NCBI GenBank assembly: GCA_022494885.1
Contig: JAGVSM010003447.1
Location: forward strand, 62,001-126,000
DNA from: Micrasema longulum
Taxonomy: Eukaryota; Arthropoda; Insecta; Trichoptera; Brachycentridae
Reading direction: 5' to 3'
Length of the DNA stretch: 64,000 nt
Shown here: positions 10,440 to 22,574 of the stretch, one piece after another
How positions within the stretch are numbered: the stretch's first letter is position 1
How the letters are laid out: each line of letters opens with the position of its first letter
Position numbers and translations under genes: made by a program
The notes under the pieces: model-generated
Told to the model about the DNA's origin: nothing
The model's input: only the letters and a program-made list of their open reading frames with translations
Database searches by the model: none

Positions 10440-10755
10440 CATGAACCGAATTTTGGGCGAGTGCTTTCGACTCGATGGCTGCTCTCAGGTAATAATCCTG
10501 ACTAAGAAAATCGAGAGGAGATAAGTCCGCCTAATTGTGAAATGGTCGACTCGTGTATTTACTATTATTAAGGTGTTCAGTTCGATTTCTGGCAGAGTGG
10601 GCTTGAAATATTGATTATAAAGATTTTTTGAACTGACATATTTCATTTTTCTTGGACTAGTACCTGAATCGTAAGACTGGTCACCTTACCTTTGTGTTTC
10701 AGATGAACGAACTACACTAAATTTGGTTTACCAGTGCAGTTTCTTATGCACCACT
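10440..10755 (+). mobile_element. SINE-A long-form copy
   Basis: The 5' extension reads GACTCGATGGCTGCTCTCAG, then AATAATCCTGA and GAGGAGATAAGTCCGCC. The decayed tRNA part keeps CAGTTCGATTTCTGGC as B-box region. The body holds GGACTAGTACCTGAATCGTA, then CACCTTACC and GTTTACCAGTGCAG. The GGTGCGG end is lost. It lies 40 bp after the split SINE-B. Confidence 0.75.
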
Positions 10756-10759
10756 GTAC

Positions 10760-12085
10760 ATTAAAGGGGAATTACAACGAGATCGTGAAGTGATATAATA
10801 ACAAAATAATCTAATTCAAATGGAAAAAAATATTTACATTAAACAAAAAAAACTATAATAATACTTGAACATAAAACGGTTTAAAAACCTGGTTAATTAT
10901 TTTACCTAATAAAACCATTTCTAAAAATAAATGATTGGAATTTAAAATTGACTACTAAAACTTGATTTTGAATAACGTAATTAATTGCCATATCGTTGTT
11001 TAAATTCAAAAGGGCTACAAATTTAAATTTGACTTTTTTCAGTAGACCCAATCAAAGTTTTTAACATGAATGAGCTTTTGTTTATTTAATGTTTTTAAAA
11101 TCACTAGATGCGTTTTTAAAAGCTGTGTTTTATTTTTTTATGGATTTTTTTGTAAACTATCACCCAAAAAGTGGCGGTGATGGCTGTTTTGCTCTGAAGT
11201 TAGCTACCAAAACACAAAGATCAAAAGGGCTGTTGCGAGATTTGGGTCATGTATTATGCAAAATCTATGGAAGTCTTTTTATTATAAAAAAATATGACAG
11301 ATAAAAATCTCATTTTAACAATAAAGCGAAATTTCGGGGTTTTCGATTTGTGGCTCTTTTGTTTTTAATCGGCGATTTATACGAAACGTACAAAAATTGT
11401 AAATAATTGTATAATTAAGGAATTTCTTTAATAATTGTATGGAATGTTTATTTAGGGTGTACTGACTATTTTATCGAAAAAATACAATTCTTTTTTGGAT
11501 GGCACCTAGCCTGTATTTTAATCAGTATCGAAGATATATTTTATGCTCAAGTTGTGCTTTTAAAAAATGTTGATCGGAAAATTTGTTCGCCTTTGTCTGA
11601 TTGTGATAAAGTGTATATTTGAGCATTTTAAAATGAACACAATTATTTTATAAACATGGTTTTATGTCTTAATCATACTTATGTGGGAAAATAAAATGAA
11701 AAAGGCATTATCGAAGATTTGATATCCAGAAATTTATTCGCCGATTAGGAACTGGACCGACCTGTTTGTGATCATTAAAACATCAACGCAAACATCAAAT
11801 GATAAGGTTGGTACAGATTGGCAAAAAAAACCATTTGACCATCGCCAACCAGGTTCGACCTGTGTGGTTTCTCAGGGACTGTGAAAACTTTAACAGACCC
11901 CCCTGTTACTAGGGAAGATTTATGCTATTGTTTTTGGCAAAAAAACACACAAAAGAACTCTCAATTGGTCGTTGTTTTGAGATAATAGTTATCAACGTTG
12001 AGTATTTGATACATTATGTAATTTTCTTAGACCTTTAGTAATATTTTTTTCTTCGTCAATAAAAAAAAAACAGTAAAATATACAT
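10760..12085. other. AT-rich stretch, no gene seen
   Basis: No supported coding frame. A short B-box-like word (CAGGTTCGACC) near 11850 has no A-box or body around it. The 71-codon frame at 11089-11304 shows no recognised motif. Confidence 0.45.
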
Positions 12086-12090
12086 TTTAT

Positions 12091-12365
12091 TAGCCTCGCA
12101 GTTGGAAACTCATCACTTTTTAGCCTTTTATACTATGGGTTTCGGGTTCGATTCTCTACACAGTTGAGTTAAAATATTTATTTTATAAGGTATTTTAAAG
12201 AAATCGCCTAAAGGCAGTAAAACGTATATGTAAATAAAGTGTTTAAATTAAATAAATATATGAATATATTAGCACTAGATAATTTCGAATCTCTAGACCT
12301 AGACTGATACCTAGAGCGTATGACTGACCATATTATTTTTATGTAACAAAAAATATTAAGAAACT
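12091..12365 (+). mobile_element. SINE-A copy, decayed, with internal insertion
   Basis: The head TAGCCTCGCAGTTGGAAAC and the B-box GGGTTCGATTCTC near 12143 are followed by TTTATTTTATAAGG. About 65 bp of AT-rich sequence (roughly 12200-12265) then interrupts the body before TCTAGACCTAGACTGATACC and TATGACTGACCAT. The insert is not recognised. Confidence 0.6.
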
Positions 12366-12600
12366 CTTCGGTTCATGAATAAATGCAAAGCCTTATTTAT
12401 TTATTTATCTTATTTTCAGTTCACAAACAGTAAAATATATCACAATATAAATACAATTTATAAAATAAAAAATAATAACACTAAACATCTTTCACCAATT
12501 ATATGTTAACACCAATAGTCATATGAGAAAAATTAAAAATTATGTATTGACCAAAATTTAGTTTTCATTATGTGTTATTAAAGCAGTTATTAGATTGAAT

Positions 12601-13570
12601 TTTTTATTTTAATTTTTATTTTTATGAATAACAAATTAAAATACAATATTACAACTAAATACAATTTTACATTAATCAAATACATATATTTACATTAACG
12701 TTTCCCATTACGTAAAAGAAATAAATAATTCTTGTGTACATAATGAAGAGTAACGTCTTACAATATATTATTTTATTTTGAACAATAATATTTTTAGAAC
12801 ACCATAAATAATTTACAAAAAAAAGATATAAACGATGTTTTCAACCAGTGTTACATAAAGAAAAATTATAGATATATTTTTTTACTTCGTTTTTAAATAC
12901 ATTGTATTCCTGACTGTACTTTTTATTATCTTTGTTCATTTCATTAAATTAAAATATTCCTCTGTAAGTATAGTGATGTTGTGCAGTAGTTGTTTTTAAT
13001 TTAGAAATTAAGATATTACCACCTGTTCTAGGTCGCGTACTTACGATTTGAGACCTAGAAATACTACTATTTATTTCATCTTTATGTATTTGAAGCAAAA
13101 TTTTTTTTTTATATGGCAATTTTATATTAAAAACCGTAAATTTTTTAAATAATTGAACAGTGGGTAAAATATTTGTTTTAAAAGCACCACCCCACCCGAT
13201 TATTCCGCACTGTAATATGAATTGGGCGAATGCAAAGTAAATTGATTTTAATTTTTTGATGGTTAATATATTCCTTAATCTAATAAATACATATATAAGT
13301 TTTCTCATTCTATTTACAATATGATTTATTTGCTCCTTCCATTTTATATTTTTATCAATTATTATGCCCAAATATTTAATGCTATTTTTTTCAGTTATTT
13401 GAAGGCAATGATCATTATGAAACTAATATCTTTTATTGAATTTTGTTGTGTGTATACAAATATTTATAGGAGGTATAATTTGTTCTTTAAATGTAAAAGT
13501 GATGTAATATATTTTTTCAGTATTCAGAGATTAATTTTAAATTTAGTATGGAGAAGGAATAATAATGATA
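12601..13570 (-). mobile_element. Jockey/CR1-like LINE 3' half with RT C-terminal region
   Basis: On the minus strand a frame runs from about 13560 to 12949. It includes NSIKYLGIIIDKNIKWKEQI, then VNRMRKLIYVFIRLRNIL, then LQCGIIGWGGAFKTNILP and SQIVSTRPRTGG. The K-Y-L-G-I-I-I-D block, the I-x-W-G-G block and a late T-R-x-R block are the usual order after the YADD region in Jockey-like ORF2 proteins. One stop lies upstream of the LGIIID block. The 3' UTR runs to an A-rich end at 12601. The 5' half, with fingers and endonuclease, is missing. Its 3' tail is the source type for the insertion at 10165. Confidence 0.75.
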
Positions 13571-13889
13571 AAATACATAAACCTCTTTTCTATCCGCCAC
13601 CTAGAAATATATAAGACACTGCACGTCGTACATAATACCAATTTAAGATATTTTGAACATTTGACAGACATAAGCAAGATGATTACGCTTCAATCTAACA
13701 CGTTTAAATATTGTATTGGAAATTTTATATTTAAAAACAAATCGAATTGTATTGTATTATTTATTCCGCTCAGACACAGAATATACCTACAGCTAGAATA
13801 AAAAACAGTATCTTATATCCCAGTGAAAAAAAAGTGTTTTATCTGGGAGTTTTGAAGTAGGTTCATACTATACGCAAATCAACTTCAGC

Positions 13890-14710
13890 AAACTCTCTCT
13901 CTTCAATCCGTGCCTCATGTCTGAGGATGGTGATTACGCCTGATTCCTGGTATGGCTCGTCTGTAAACAGTCTCCCTCCGCCTGGAACGGTCTTATGCTC
14001 TTCTTTAGGCATTCGTCAGTGATGATTCACATAATTCAGTGACTGTGCCGCTTCATTTTGTCGGTTGAAGTCCACGTGACCTTGTCCCTTTCGACACTTC
14101 CCAGGAGAATAGTTTTCTCCAAACTACCATAGTTCCCCATAGAAATATGCCCAAAGAACTGCAGGATTCTTTTCTCGCACATGGATGTTAGTCTCTCTCC
14201 TATGTCCATTTCCTGGAGTATAGATGTATTCGTACGTCTGGCCATCCACGAAATCCACAGCATTCGCCGCCAACACCACATTTCGAAAGCTTTGATTTTT
14301 TTATTATCAGATTTTGTCAGTGTCCAACACTCTTCACCGTACATGAACACTAAGAAAACTAAGGCCTTCACCAGTCTCTTTTTGGTGTTAATGGTTATAC
14401 TGCGATCTTATAAATCTTCATCGGCTAACTCATAGCACTTTTGGCAATACCTATACGTCACCGTATTTCACCTTCACCCCCACCGCTATCGCTGATGAGA
14501 GAACATAGATAAATGAAATTGTTGACTCTTTCTAAGTTGCGCAGTAAGGATAATGGAGCTTCTTTATTAGCTTGATCAATGACCATAAGCTTAGTTTTTC
14601 TCATATTCATTGAGAGTCCCAGGTCTGAACTAGCAGCATATATTCGGTCAATTAGTTATTTCATTTCAATCTCTGACGATGCAATAAGTGTGGTGTCATC
14701 AGCAAACTAA
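13890..14710 (-). mobile_element. RTE-type LINE fragment, polymerase motif to 3' end
   Basis: The minus strand reads FADDTTLIASSEIEMK at the start, with the two catalytic aspartates encoded at 14695-14700. Next come SMNMRKTKLMV, a degraded Y-L-G-S region (FIYLCSLISDSGG), then MYGEECWTLTKSD and FEMWCWRRMLWISW (14036-14371). The end keeps TNTSILQEM and ILQFFGHI. This is the order of RTE/BovB-like ORF2. The frame shifts near 14395 and holds several stops, so it is dead. The 5' end is truncated just before the FADD box. Confidence 0.8.
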
Positions 14711-14714
14711 ATTA

Positions 14715-15200
14715 TACTTAAAAATCATTCAATAAATTCCTTATTTTATCTACAATTTATATGCAAAATTGCATAAAGAACTGAATTGATTCACCAATTT
14801 AACCGTATACCTATTATATAATAGTTTTGTGATCTAGATTTAGTGCAAAGCATATGAAATAAGACAGTGAAAAAACACCGTTTTAAAATAAAAATGTATT
14901 ATGTCAGCCTTGCCGGCTTATTGTAGCTTATAAATTGTAGCTTAACGAGCACTCTGTTCTGCTCAGAGGGTATAGACTAATTATCATATTAAACAGTTTT
15001 AAAGTTAGTAACATAATATGAATTATTTTGGTTAGAAATTAAATCACTAAGTGGTCTAAAAATATTTATCGACTTTTCATTTGGACTTCATATAAATATT
15101 TAAAAAATAATTAACTAAGTTGATTTAATTATATCTTCTTATTTTAATTATGTTGCCTTTTTTAATAATTATACGTAGATGTAATAAAATGGTTTCCGAA
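14715..15200. other. AT-rich stretch, no gene seen
   Basis: No supported gene or repeat. A short patch near 14905-14975 is less AT-rich but not recognised. Confidence 0.45.
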
Positions 15201-15575
15201 TAGGAAAATATCACATACTACGAATACCAATAAAAATACATGAAATGGATTTAGCAAAAAATAGTTTTCAAATCAAAATGGATATTGTGGAGAAATGTTT
15301 TCATACATAACTATTAAAAAGTAAAAAATATATCCCTACAAAAACGCGACATGTTTGGCCTTGGTAATTGTGACGTCAAGATTCGTGACTATGTTCTATC
15401 TAAATTTAAGCGGTCACAAACAAAGTTGAAAATTTAGCCGAATCGTGATGTATTATGGGCATGGCCAATGCAATGGACCGTTTTCGGGGGAATTCTGAAT
15501 TATACATATTGAAATATTTTTTATGTTACTAATACGAATTAAAAAAATAGTTTTTTACTCGACAATGTTTCATAG
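15201..15575 (+). repeat. CRE-containing repeat, copy 1
   Basis: The copy holds GATATTGTGGAGAAATG, CATGTTTGGCC, GTGACGTCAAGATTCGTGAC and CAATGCAATGGACCGTTTTC. A perfect TGACGTCA lies at 15371-15378. A second copy in the same orientation lies at 63395-63705, and a partial minus copy at 42719-42895. No coding frame is kept between copies. The class is unknown; a non-autonomous transposon is the plainest reading. Confidence 0.7.
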
Positions 15576-15599
15576 ACTCTTGATAATTTAAATTTGTAA

Positions 15600-16500
15600 A
15601 AAAAATACGCGGCATTTCCCTATTTTGGAAGAATGGAAAGAGACCCTCGGATCACTCAATTCATAATTTTATCGTATTTATTTCTGACCTACAAATAATT
15701 TGATTTTGCTCATCTTTCCTGATATTTGAATATTAATTGAAAATCTCATAATATGCGCACAAAATTTTATTTTTACAACTGAAGATCTATGCCGTTCCTC
15801 TTTAATAAATAAAAAAAGTTTATTTCAAAACGGGTATAAATTCAACTGAACCAATGACTTTGACGTCATTCTTTTTAACAGCGATCGCTTAAAAGATAAA
15901 CTAACAAGTCATTTAATTATCCAAGAATCTAAATGACGTAAGATTAGGTTCAACAAATGAAATATTATGTTTAAAAAAACCCGAAAATTTCCATCGACAT
16001 GTAACATGTTTATTTTAAACCTATAAAACATGACTGACTTTTAGCAGTCCCATTTTTTAAAAGTTTTAATTGATTAAGTAAAAATAGATCTACAATTTTG
16101 TGGATAATACAGATCAAAAGAAAGTGGCAGCAAAACATTCAAACGGTTTAATGAAATTCAAAATTAGTTTTTAATATCATTTTTGAAATAAAGGAACGGA
16201 ACTTATGAATGGAATATATATTTTTTATAGAAAAATGATCACATAAAATATAATTTATTTTAAAAGAGACAAAAACGAGATTACTCGTATTTTTTAATAC
16301 TTACTTTTTTATTTGTTAAATTTAAACTGTCTGCTTTAACCTATTATTTTTTATATTCCGTTTTCATAAATAATTGTTAACAAAGAAAGCGTAAGTATGC
16401 TTTTTTTTATTAAAAAATAAATGTTTGCGTTTTTGTAATTCAGCCAAATATTTTTTTGGACCAATTTATTTTAGAAGTAAATAAACGTCTTCGATAATGG
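15600..16500. other. AT-rich stretch, no gene seen
   Basis: No coding frame or repeat copy was recognised. Confidence 0.45.
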
Positions 16501-16511
16501 TAAACAAATTG

Positions 16512-16590
16512 TGGTTTAGCGGGGTTTAAACTTTGGACTTCTTGATCAGGAGCCCATCACACTACCCACGGTACCACAACCAGTTTTGAA
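16512..16590 (-). mobile_element. tRNA-like SINE fragment, probably SINE-C
   Basis: The minus strand reads CTGGTTGTGGTACCGTGGGT, an A-box region like that of SINE-C. It ends with AAAGTTTAAACCCC, a decayed B-box. The SINE-C body is not seen. Confidence 0.5.
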
Positions 16591-16599
16591 TACATTTTG

Positions 16600-17470
16600 T
16601 AAAATGCCTGTCCCTTAATAAATTATTTATATGTTTATAAGAAATAAAAATATTACTCTTTCTGTCCATTCACCTGCAAATATCTATTTTTCTTGTTGGT
16701 TTATTTAATTGAAAAATCTATCATGAATTATTAATACAATATAGCATAACACTCCTACCAGGTCTACTTTATACCATTGTGTCTTTCTACTTTCCTTTAT
16801 AATAGTTTTCTGTGTATAAATATGTCCTTAAAAATGCCCATTCAGCGTATATAAAAATAAATAAATAAATTACAATCAGTTTTTTTTGTGGTTTTTTGTA
16901 AATTTTGTATAATTCTTTAAAAAAAATATTTTTTCATATAAATATCTTTTTATTTATGAGTGATAGAGTAAAAAATATTTGGTTTTTTGATAGTTCAATA
17001 ATAGCGTTCTTATATTGCTGGAGATCTTAAAAGTTTTAAACAAGTTTATTTTACTCCTAAATTAATAATCGAATACCGAAATAAGTTTCACATAGACTGT
17101 CGGTCGTTGATAAACAATAAAAGTATTTAATATGTTGTTCTTATCCAACTTGGAGGTCCTAGATCGAGCCTACTCGACCACGCTATCATTTTATTATCGA
17201 AAATTAGAGTCTATAAATTATAAATTAATGTTAGGATCACGATCGGGATGAATTAATGATAACATTTAATTAAGACAAAGCCAGGCACAGTGAAGAAATT
17301 CTTTATTTAGTTAATTAAATTTGTTATATTGCTATTATATTTTAATTGCATTTTTATAAATTGATACTTAAAATTCACGTTACATTGGCGACGTTATTTT
17401 GAAGGCCTATTATTTTATTTGTTAGACTTGGATTTCTTAGGCAATCAGAAGTATTTGTTAATTAGTTCAT
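16600..17470. other. AT-rich stretch, no gene seen
   Basis: No supported gene. A run of AAATAAATAAAT near 16858-16870 may be an old retroposon tail. Confidence 0.4.
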
Positions 17471-17473
17471 AAT

Positions 17474-17850
17474 TATCATCCAACCATTATCCGCATCTGA
17501 TGGTGTATAAGGCACCACACAAAAAAGTAAATGCATTGTACCTCGATCATGCGTCGATCACTAGAAGGGAAGGCAATCAGATTTGGAACAAATCCAGGGA
17601 CGAAGAGTTGAAGTGTAAAAACAACGTTTGAACATATATTTTATATTGACCCTTACAGGAATCGAATCCATGACCTTAAGCATAGCAAGCGAACACTTCA
17701 ACTACTACACTTCGAGGCGGACTTCATTATAATCGATTTCCCTTTTTCAAACTTTTAGTTAAAGGTACGCATTGAGTCAAAAACACTCGTTCAGGATTCT
17801 GTTTGTATTTCACACATAACTGTATTGTAAATCCGCCCGGACTCTGGACT
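17474..17850 (-). mobile_element. SINE-A long-form copy
   Basis: The minus strand carries the most complete 5' extension (GTCCGGGCGGAT, then ACAGTTATGTGTGAAATAC, then a CTGAACGAGTG-like stretch), the tRNA part with GGATTCGATTCCTG, and a degenerate body. A decayed relative of the AGGTGCGGA end starts the plus-strand reading (ATCCGCATCTGATGG). It appears full length, about 375 bp. Confidence 0.75.
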
Positions 17851-17859
17851 TAGACTTGG

Positions 17860-18885
17860 ACAAAAACTGACTGCTAAATTCTCAAACTAATACACATTTT
17901 TCACAAACTTTTTTACATTTTTTAACTTGTCTGTTTCTGTGATGTAGCCTGCGTTTAAAATTACACTTAATTAATATCTCAGCAACTACTATAAATATTA
18001 ATGCGATTTTTTATTGAAATCTTTTTCAAAAAAATCACGCAAAAAGTTATACCACGTATTTAGGTTTTACTAAACAGTTTTCATTGAAACATTTTGACCA
18101 TCCAGATCTCAAAAAATAACAAAATAAGGGGTAGGTACTTTAAGACAAATACAAAAAATATTCATTTAAGAGTAAGAGATATAATCTAATGAGATCACTA
18201 AGCAAGGCACACGGTGGTTATCAGGTTGTTATAAGTTAAATATTTAAACTATTTTATCTGGTTTTCGCGAGTTTTTTTAAACTCTTGTGTGTCTATGATG
18301 TCACGCTAGAGATACAAAACTTGATATGTCTCTCTTATTTTTTTTAAGTGATGATGTCGTATTTTTGGAATCTTCAAATTGAAAATTTTACACTGCATTT
18401 AGAAAGTAAAATTTGTATGACTCTATGGTGGATTTTAAGACAAAAAATATTTATCCTTGCTACGCGAAGAATGAATGTGACGCCAATACAGCAATAATTT
18501 AAAAGCGAGAGCGTGAAGATTACACTCATAACAAGAAAGACAGACATACTGTTCTGTGGACGGTGTTTGTTTGAAAGAGAAAAGATTCGATAAGTTATTG
18601 ACACTAATTGGGAATGCTATAACAGGGCTAAATCATAAGGTTTTAAAACCAAATTATGGAAAAGGAATTAATTAACAGTATGTCTCCATGTAATTCATTT
18701 TCAAATGTCTGAACTTTAGAATATTCCGCTCTTTTGATTTAAGTAACATGATGTTACGTCGCTGCACGTAAAGTAATTATTTACCACAGTCCTTTGAAAG
18801 TTGAAAATATAATTTCTAAAGCATTAAAACAACAACTATTATTTGATAGTTTATCAGGACAAATATTGTTAAATATTACATGTTT
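17860..18885. other. AT-rich stretch, no gene seen
   Basis: No supported coding frame or repeat was found. A minus open frame of 76 codons (18374-18604) has no recognised domain. Confidence 0.45.
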
Positions 18886-18887
18886 TA

Positions 18888-19041
18888 CAAATTGGTATTT
18901 CAATTTTGGTGGCCATTTTCAACAAGTTGTAAATAACTCACTATTACAAAATGAAAATCAAGTTGGGGTAGAGTGGGGCTCGAACCTCTGACATCTGATT
19001 CGTGAGTCCGCAACGCTAGCCACGGGACCACAACCCGACTA
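18888..19041 (-). mobile_element. SINE-C copy, near complete
   Basis: The minus strand reads GTCGGGTTGTGGTCCCGTGG, then GAATCAGATGTCAGAGGTTC with the B-box GGTTCGAGCCCC. The body is ATTTTCATTTTGTAATAGTG, then AGTTATTTACAACTTGTTG and TGGCCACCAAAATTGAAA. This is the best copy for defining the family. Confidence 0.8.
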
Positions 19042-19504
19042 CAATGTGAATAATATTTTAATAAACAAAATAAAAGTATTTTATAAATGCAAAATTACTT
19101 ATATCTTAGCAGTTTTCTTAAAGTCAACATCATTACTGAAGAAAATTCTTCATTACATTACTCGAAGAGCCCTCCTTTGAGCTTTTGCCTGAAATGAAGT
19201 TATCAAATGTCATTCTTGGTCATTAAATGGACATCGAGAGCCATAAACGAAATAATATAAATATTATGTCGAATGGATGATACAGCGGAATTATTTTATA
19301 TGTTTTAATTTTGGTGGTATGATCTCTTCTTCAAACGAAAAGATATTCGGTGATTTTGAATTGGATCGTTTCGTTATTGACCTAACCAAACCCTCATTTG
19401 CAAATCTGGGGTCTATGGTATCATGGTTTTGCTGAAATTAATTGAAAAACAATAAACAACAATGTTTTGTATTTGTTTGAACCATCAATAATTAGATTAT
19501 TAAT

Positions 19505-19762
19505 TTAAACACTGTATGTTTGTACTGCTGCAGATATCCTAACCAACCTTCTGAACACATCCTGTGGTCTTGTCCCTTTCCCCTTCTCAATGATTACCAA
19601 ATAGGGCTTCTCGCTACTATCCGTAGCCCTGTTATAGGTCCTGTCGGATATACAGATCTGGTGGCTTAAATAAAGAATTTCAAGGCTTTTAAAAAGTTTT
19701 GTAATCATTTCGGTGAATTGATTATGTATAATCAATTTAATCCCAGTCAGTGAAGAATTCAC
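19505..19762 (-). other. Unrecognised minus frame, 85 codons
   Basis: The frame has words such as SDRTYNRATDSSEKPYLVII and EKGKGTRPQDVFRRL. These are richer in charged and polar residues than AT-noise frames, and the DNA is less AT-rich. I recognise no family. It could be a fragment of a transposon ORF or a single exon. No neighbouring frame extends it. Confidence 0.25.
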
Positions 19763-19805
19763 TTCTTTTCTTTATCCAATGAAGTACATATTATGTACTT
19801 CTGGA

Positions 19806-19840
19806 TTACTTACTTTTACTTACTTTACTTACTTACCAGA
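19806..19840. repeat. ACTT microsatellite
   Basis: Imperfect ACTT units run for about 33 bp (ACTTACTTTTACTTACTTT and on). Confidence 0.8.
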
Positions 19841-19989
19841 TTTCAGAGAGCTCCTTCGGGCAGCTTTTCTCTTTTGACATTGAGCAAATTTTCTGTGTAT
19901 GTGGGCACCGCCAAGGAGACTTATGTCCTCAGATGCGGTGTGCGGTATGTGGTGGGCAAGCTGTATGATTGTCAGAGGAGGCAAAATTA

Positions 19990-20485
19990 GCAGTTCGCAT
20001 TGGAATCCTGGTACTGACCCTCATGTATGGGAGCGAAGCATAGAATTGGAAGAACAAGGACGAAAGTAGGCAGAATGCTGTCGAAATACGATGTCAGATA
20101 AATGTGTGGGTAAATTATATACGATAGATGCATAAATAAAGAGTTCTGTTCATTACGTTCGGCTAAAATGAGCATTTTCGACAACAACAAAAAGAGAGTT
20201 TAGCGTTAGTTTGGACATGTAGAGCAAATGGACAATAAAAGAACAACTAAAAAAAATACTACGTGAATGCTGATCAATGCATAAAACAAGCTAGACCGAG
20301 AACGACATAGCACGACCAATTTTTAAAAAAAACTTGAAGAAGGACATGTCAAAGGTAGAATAACCGGCATGCGTGCATGAGAAGATGTATGAATGTAGAG
20401 GAAGCGAGGTATATATACAAAGACATGGTGATACGGCGTTCTATTCTCTCTGCTTACCCTTCCGGGGAAACGGTGTGATGTTTGG
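19990..20485 (+). mobile_element. RTE-type LINE 3' end, relic
   Basis: Broken frames give GILVLTLMYGSEA, then FGH-like and RPRT blocks, then RRACMRRCMNVEEARYI and RRSILSAYPSGETV just before the 3' UTR. The L-M-Y-G-S-E block, the R-A-C-M-R-x-x-M-N-V-E-E-A block and the final S-A-Y-P-S-G block are typical of one insect RTE-like group. A minus copy of the same end is at 49330-49560 (ARACMRGSINVEEPRY, FAYPSGRNG). Stops and frameshifts are many. A GTGATG end follows, then a SINE-A. Confidence 0.7.
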
Positions 20486-20520
20486 TGTGTTTGTTTGACA
20501 CTGCATTTAAACACAATTTC

Positions 20521-20778
20521 ATCATCATCATTCCCTTTCCACACCTAATGGTGCAAATGGCACTGCATTAGTACACCAATCGCAGTGCATCTTAATCGTT
20601 TTTGTAACATGAAGGTAAGATGATCGGTCTTAAGCTTCAGGTACCAGTCCATGGACTGTGAAATATTCTAGTGTAAAACACTTTTTTAAATAAATATTTT
20701 ATGTGAACCACGTCGGAAATCGAACCCGAGACCTCTCGCAAGGTAGACAGACACGCTAACCACTACACCAAGAGGCCG
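20521..20778 (-). mobile_element. SINE-A short-form copy, near full length
   Basis: The minus strand starts GGCCTCTTGGTGTAGTGGTT at the tRNA part, has a B-box GGTTCGATTTCC, and continues TAGAATATTTCACAGTCCAT, GGTACCTGAAGCTTAAG and ATTGGTGTACTAATGCAG. It ends TAGGTGTGGAAAGGGAATGA plus TGATGAT. The 5' extension of the long form is absent. It is among the best preserved copies. Confidence 0.85.
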
Positions 20779-20875
20779 ACAACCAAACACACTTTATAGC
20801 AAAATATATGAATAGTTTTCAAAAATAATAGTTTTCAATAATTTACCTTATTTATATTTAATAATTTACCTAGAG

Positions 20876-20893
20876 TATATATATATATATATT
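20876..20893. repeat. TA dinucleotide run
   Basis: About nine TA units in a row. Confidence 0.8.
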
Positions 20894-20899
20894 TTTTAA

Positions 20900-22220
20900 A
20901 TTCACACTCTTTACGGCAATCGACTTCAAATTTTAACTATTAGAACAAAACAGAATCACTTCGTTGTGGTATTTCATAAATTTATTTATTTACTAACCCC
21001 ACATCCGATGTTATTTATTGTCACATTGTGAGTTATCAAATATAATTTTTATTACAATTTTAATAGGAGACAAAAACATGATTTAAAAGCCACATATAAA
21101 AACGTTATATTTTTTCACAAGTAAATCTCTAAAATATTGACTGATTTTAATTTGATAGCTTTAAAGAAATTAGAGTACAAACAATACTGCAATACTGCAG
21201 CTTTTAATGTTTTCATTTTTATACTTATGTCAAATTTCAAAAAGATTAAACTAGTAATATCAAAAGCTATTCGCACATTGTAAGAGTACCTAATTGTTTA
21301 CATAATCAATTTCTAATATAATCGAAAAATGCAGTAAAAATGTTATATTTTTATTTTAAAAATCTTACGCAGTTACCAATAGTAAAAAAATGATCACTGA
21401 TTATTTTTTATAAAATTTCAAAATACGTCTTTGGTAATTTTGTTAACGTTTTTTTAAGTGACGCTGTTTCAATATTGTTATTAAATTCATATATTTATTT
21501 GTTTTTATACTTGAATGACTAAAAATTTGCGTTGAAACTAAAACGACATTTTTATTAAATTTGTGTTAAATACATCACCAAAACCTGTTATTTGTGTAGT
21601 AATCAATTGCTGATGTCAATACGGGTTTTTTCACACGAGAAATTTTTTAATACAGTGATTTATTTAATTTAGAATGAATGCGAATATTTAATTCTGCGTA
21701 ATATGCAGAAAAAAATCATTTTTCCAAATTAGTTAATACGAACTCACATACGCTAATTCATTTGAATGTCAAACATCTCTTTATTTCATTCAGAAAGCTT
21801 TGTGTACTAAAAATACTCATGAATCATGGGAACAAATTGGTTGAACTTTGATTTTTAAATTCCTTTGCGAGATGACTCTATCGATTTTTAATGACTATTA
21901 ATCAGATACAAAACTGGATTTTGAAAATAAAAATTCTCAACAAAAAATCTAGACTGAATTAAATGATTTTTTGTAATTAAATTTCAAACATTTTTCAACA
22001 GAGTTGAAACAGCTTAGAATATGGAAGTTTAAATATTTACAGGGCTGGATTAAATTATCACTTTTTACACTGTAACAATCACTACTCTGTCTATGGTAGT
22101 TACCTTAACTATTTACTCGTGGAATTTTTCAAATGTGTATAACATCTGCTTTGCTGAATATGAACTTGTTTAAATTCACTCGTTAATTATTTATTATGTG
22201 AAATATATCAAAACCATTAA
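20900..22220. other. AT-rich stretch, no gene seen
   Basis: No supported coding frame, tRNA or repeat copy. Confidence 0.5.
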
Positions 22221-22221
22221 A

Positions 22222-22570
22222 AATCATCATTATTTGCCTATTCACGCCTAGTGGTGCACAGGCAACTGAATTGACACTCCAATTTTAGCGCATCTAGATA
22301 AATTTTTTTTCATGGTAGGTAAGGTGATCAGTCGTTAGTTTTAGGGGCCAGTCTAGGAATATTTAAATAATGCAATGTAAAATCATCTTTAAAACCAATA
22401 TTTCACGAACTCAGAACCCCAAGAATAGAAGAATGATGAGGTGGACTTATCTTCACTCGATTTTCTCGTTCTGGATTTTTACCCGAGATTAGCCATCTAG
22501 TTAAAAACGGTCATCCAGAGTTTTGGTTATTTTCCACAATCGGAATTGTATTCCTTATCAGCTTGGACAC
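22222..22570 (-). mobile_element. SINE-A long-form copy
   Basis: The minus strand shows the 5' extension with GTGTCCAAGCTGATAAGG, ATGGCTAATCTCGGGTAAAA and AAATCGAGTGAAGATAAGTC. The tRNA part has lost its B-box (only GGGGTTCTGAG remains). The body ends ACCACTAGGCGTGAATAGGC and an ATGATGATT end. Confidence 0.7.
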
Positions 22571-22574
22571 AAAA

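Noticed and set aside
11840..11930. B-box-like CAGGTTCGACC
   Set aside because: No A-box upstream and no SINE body downstream.
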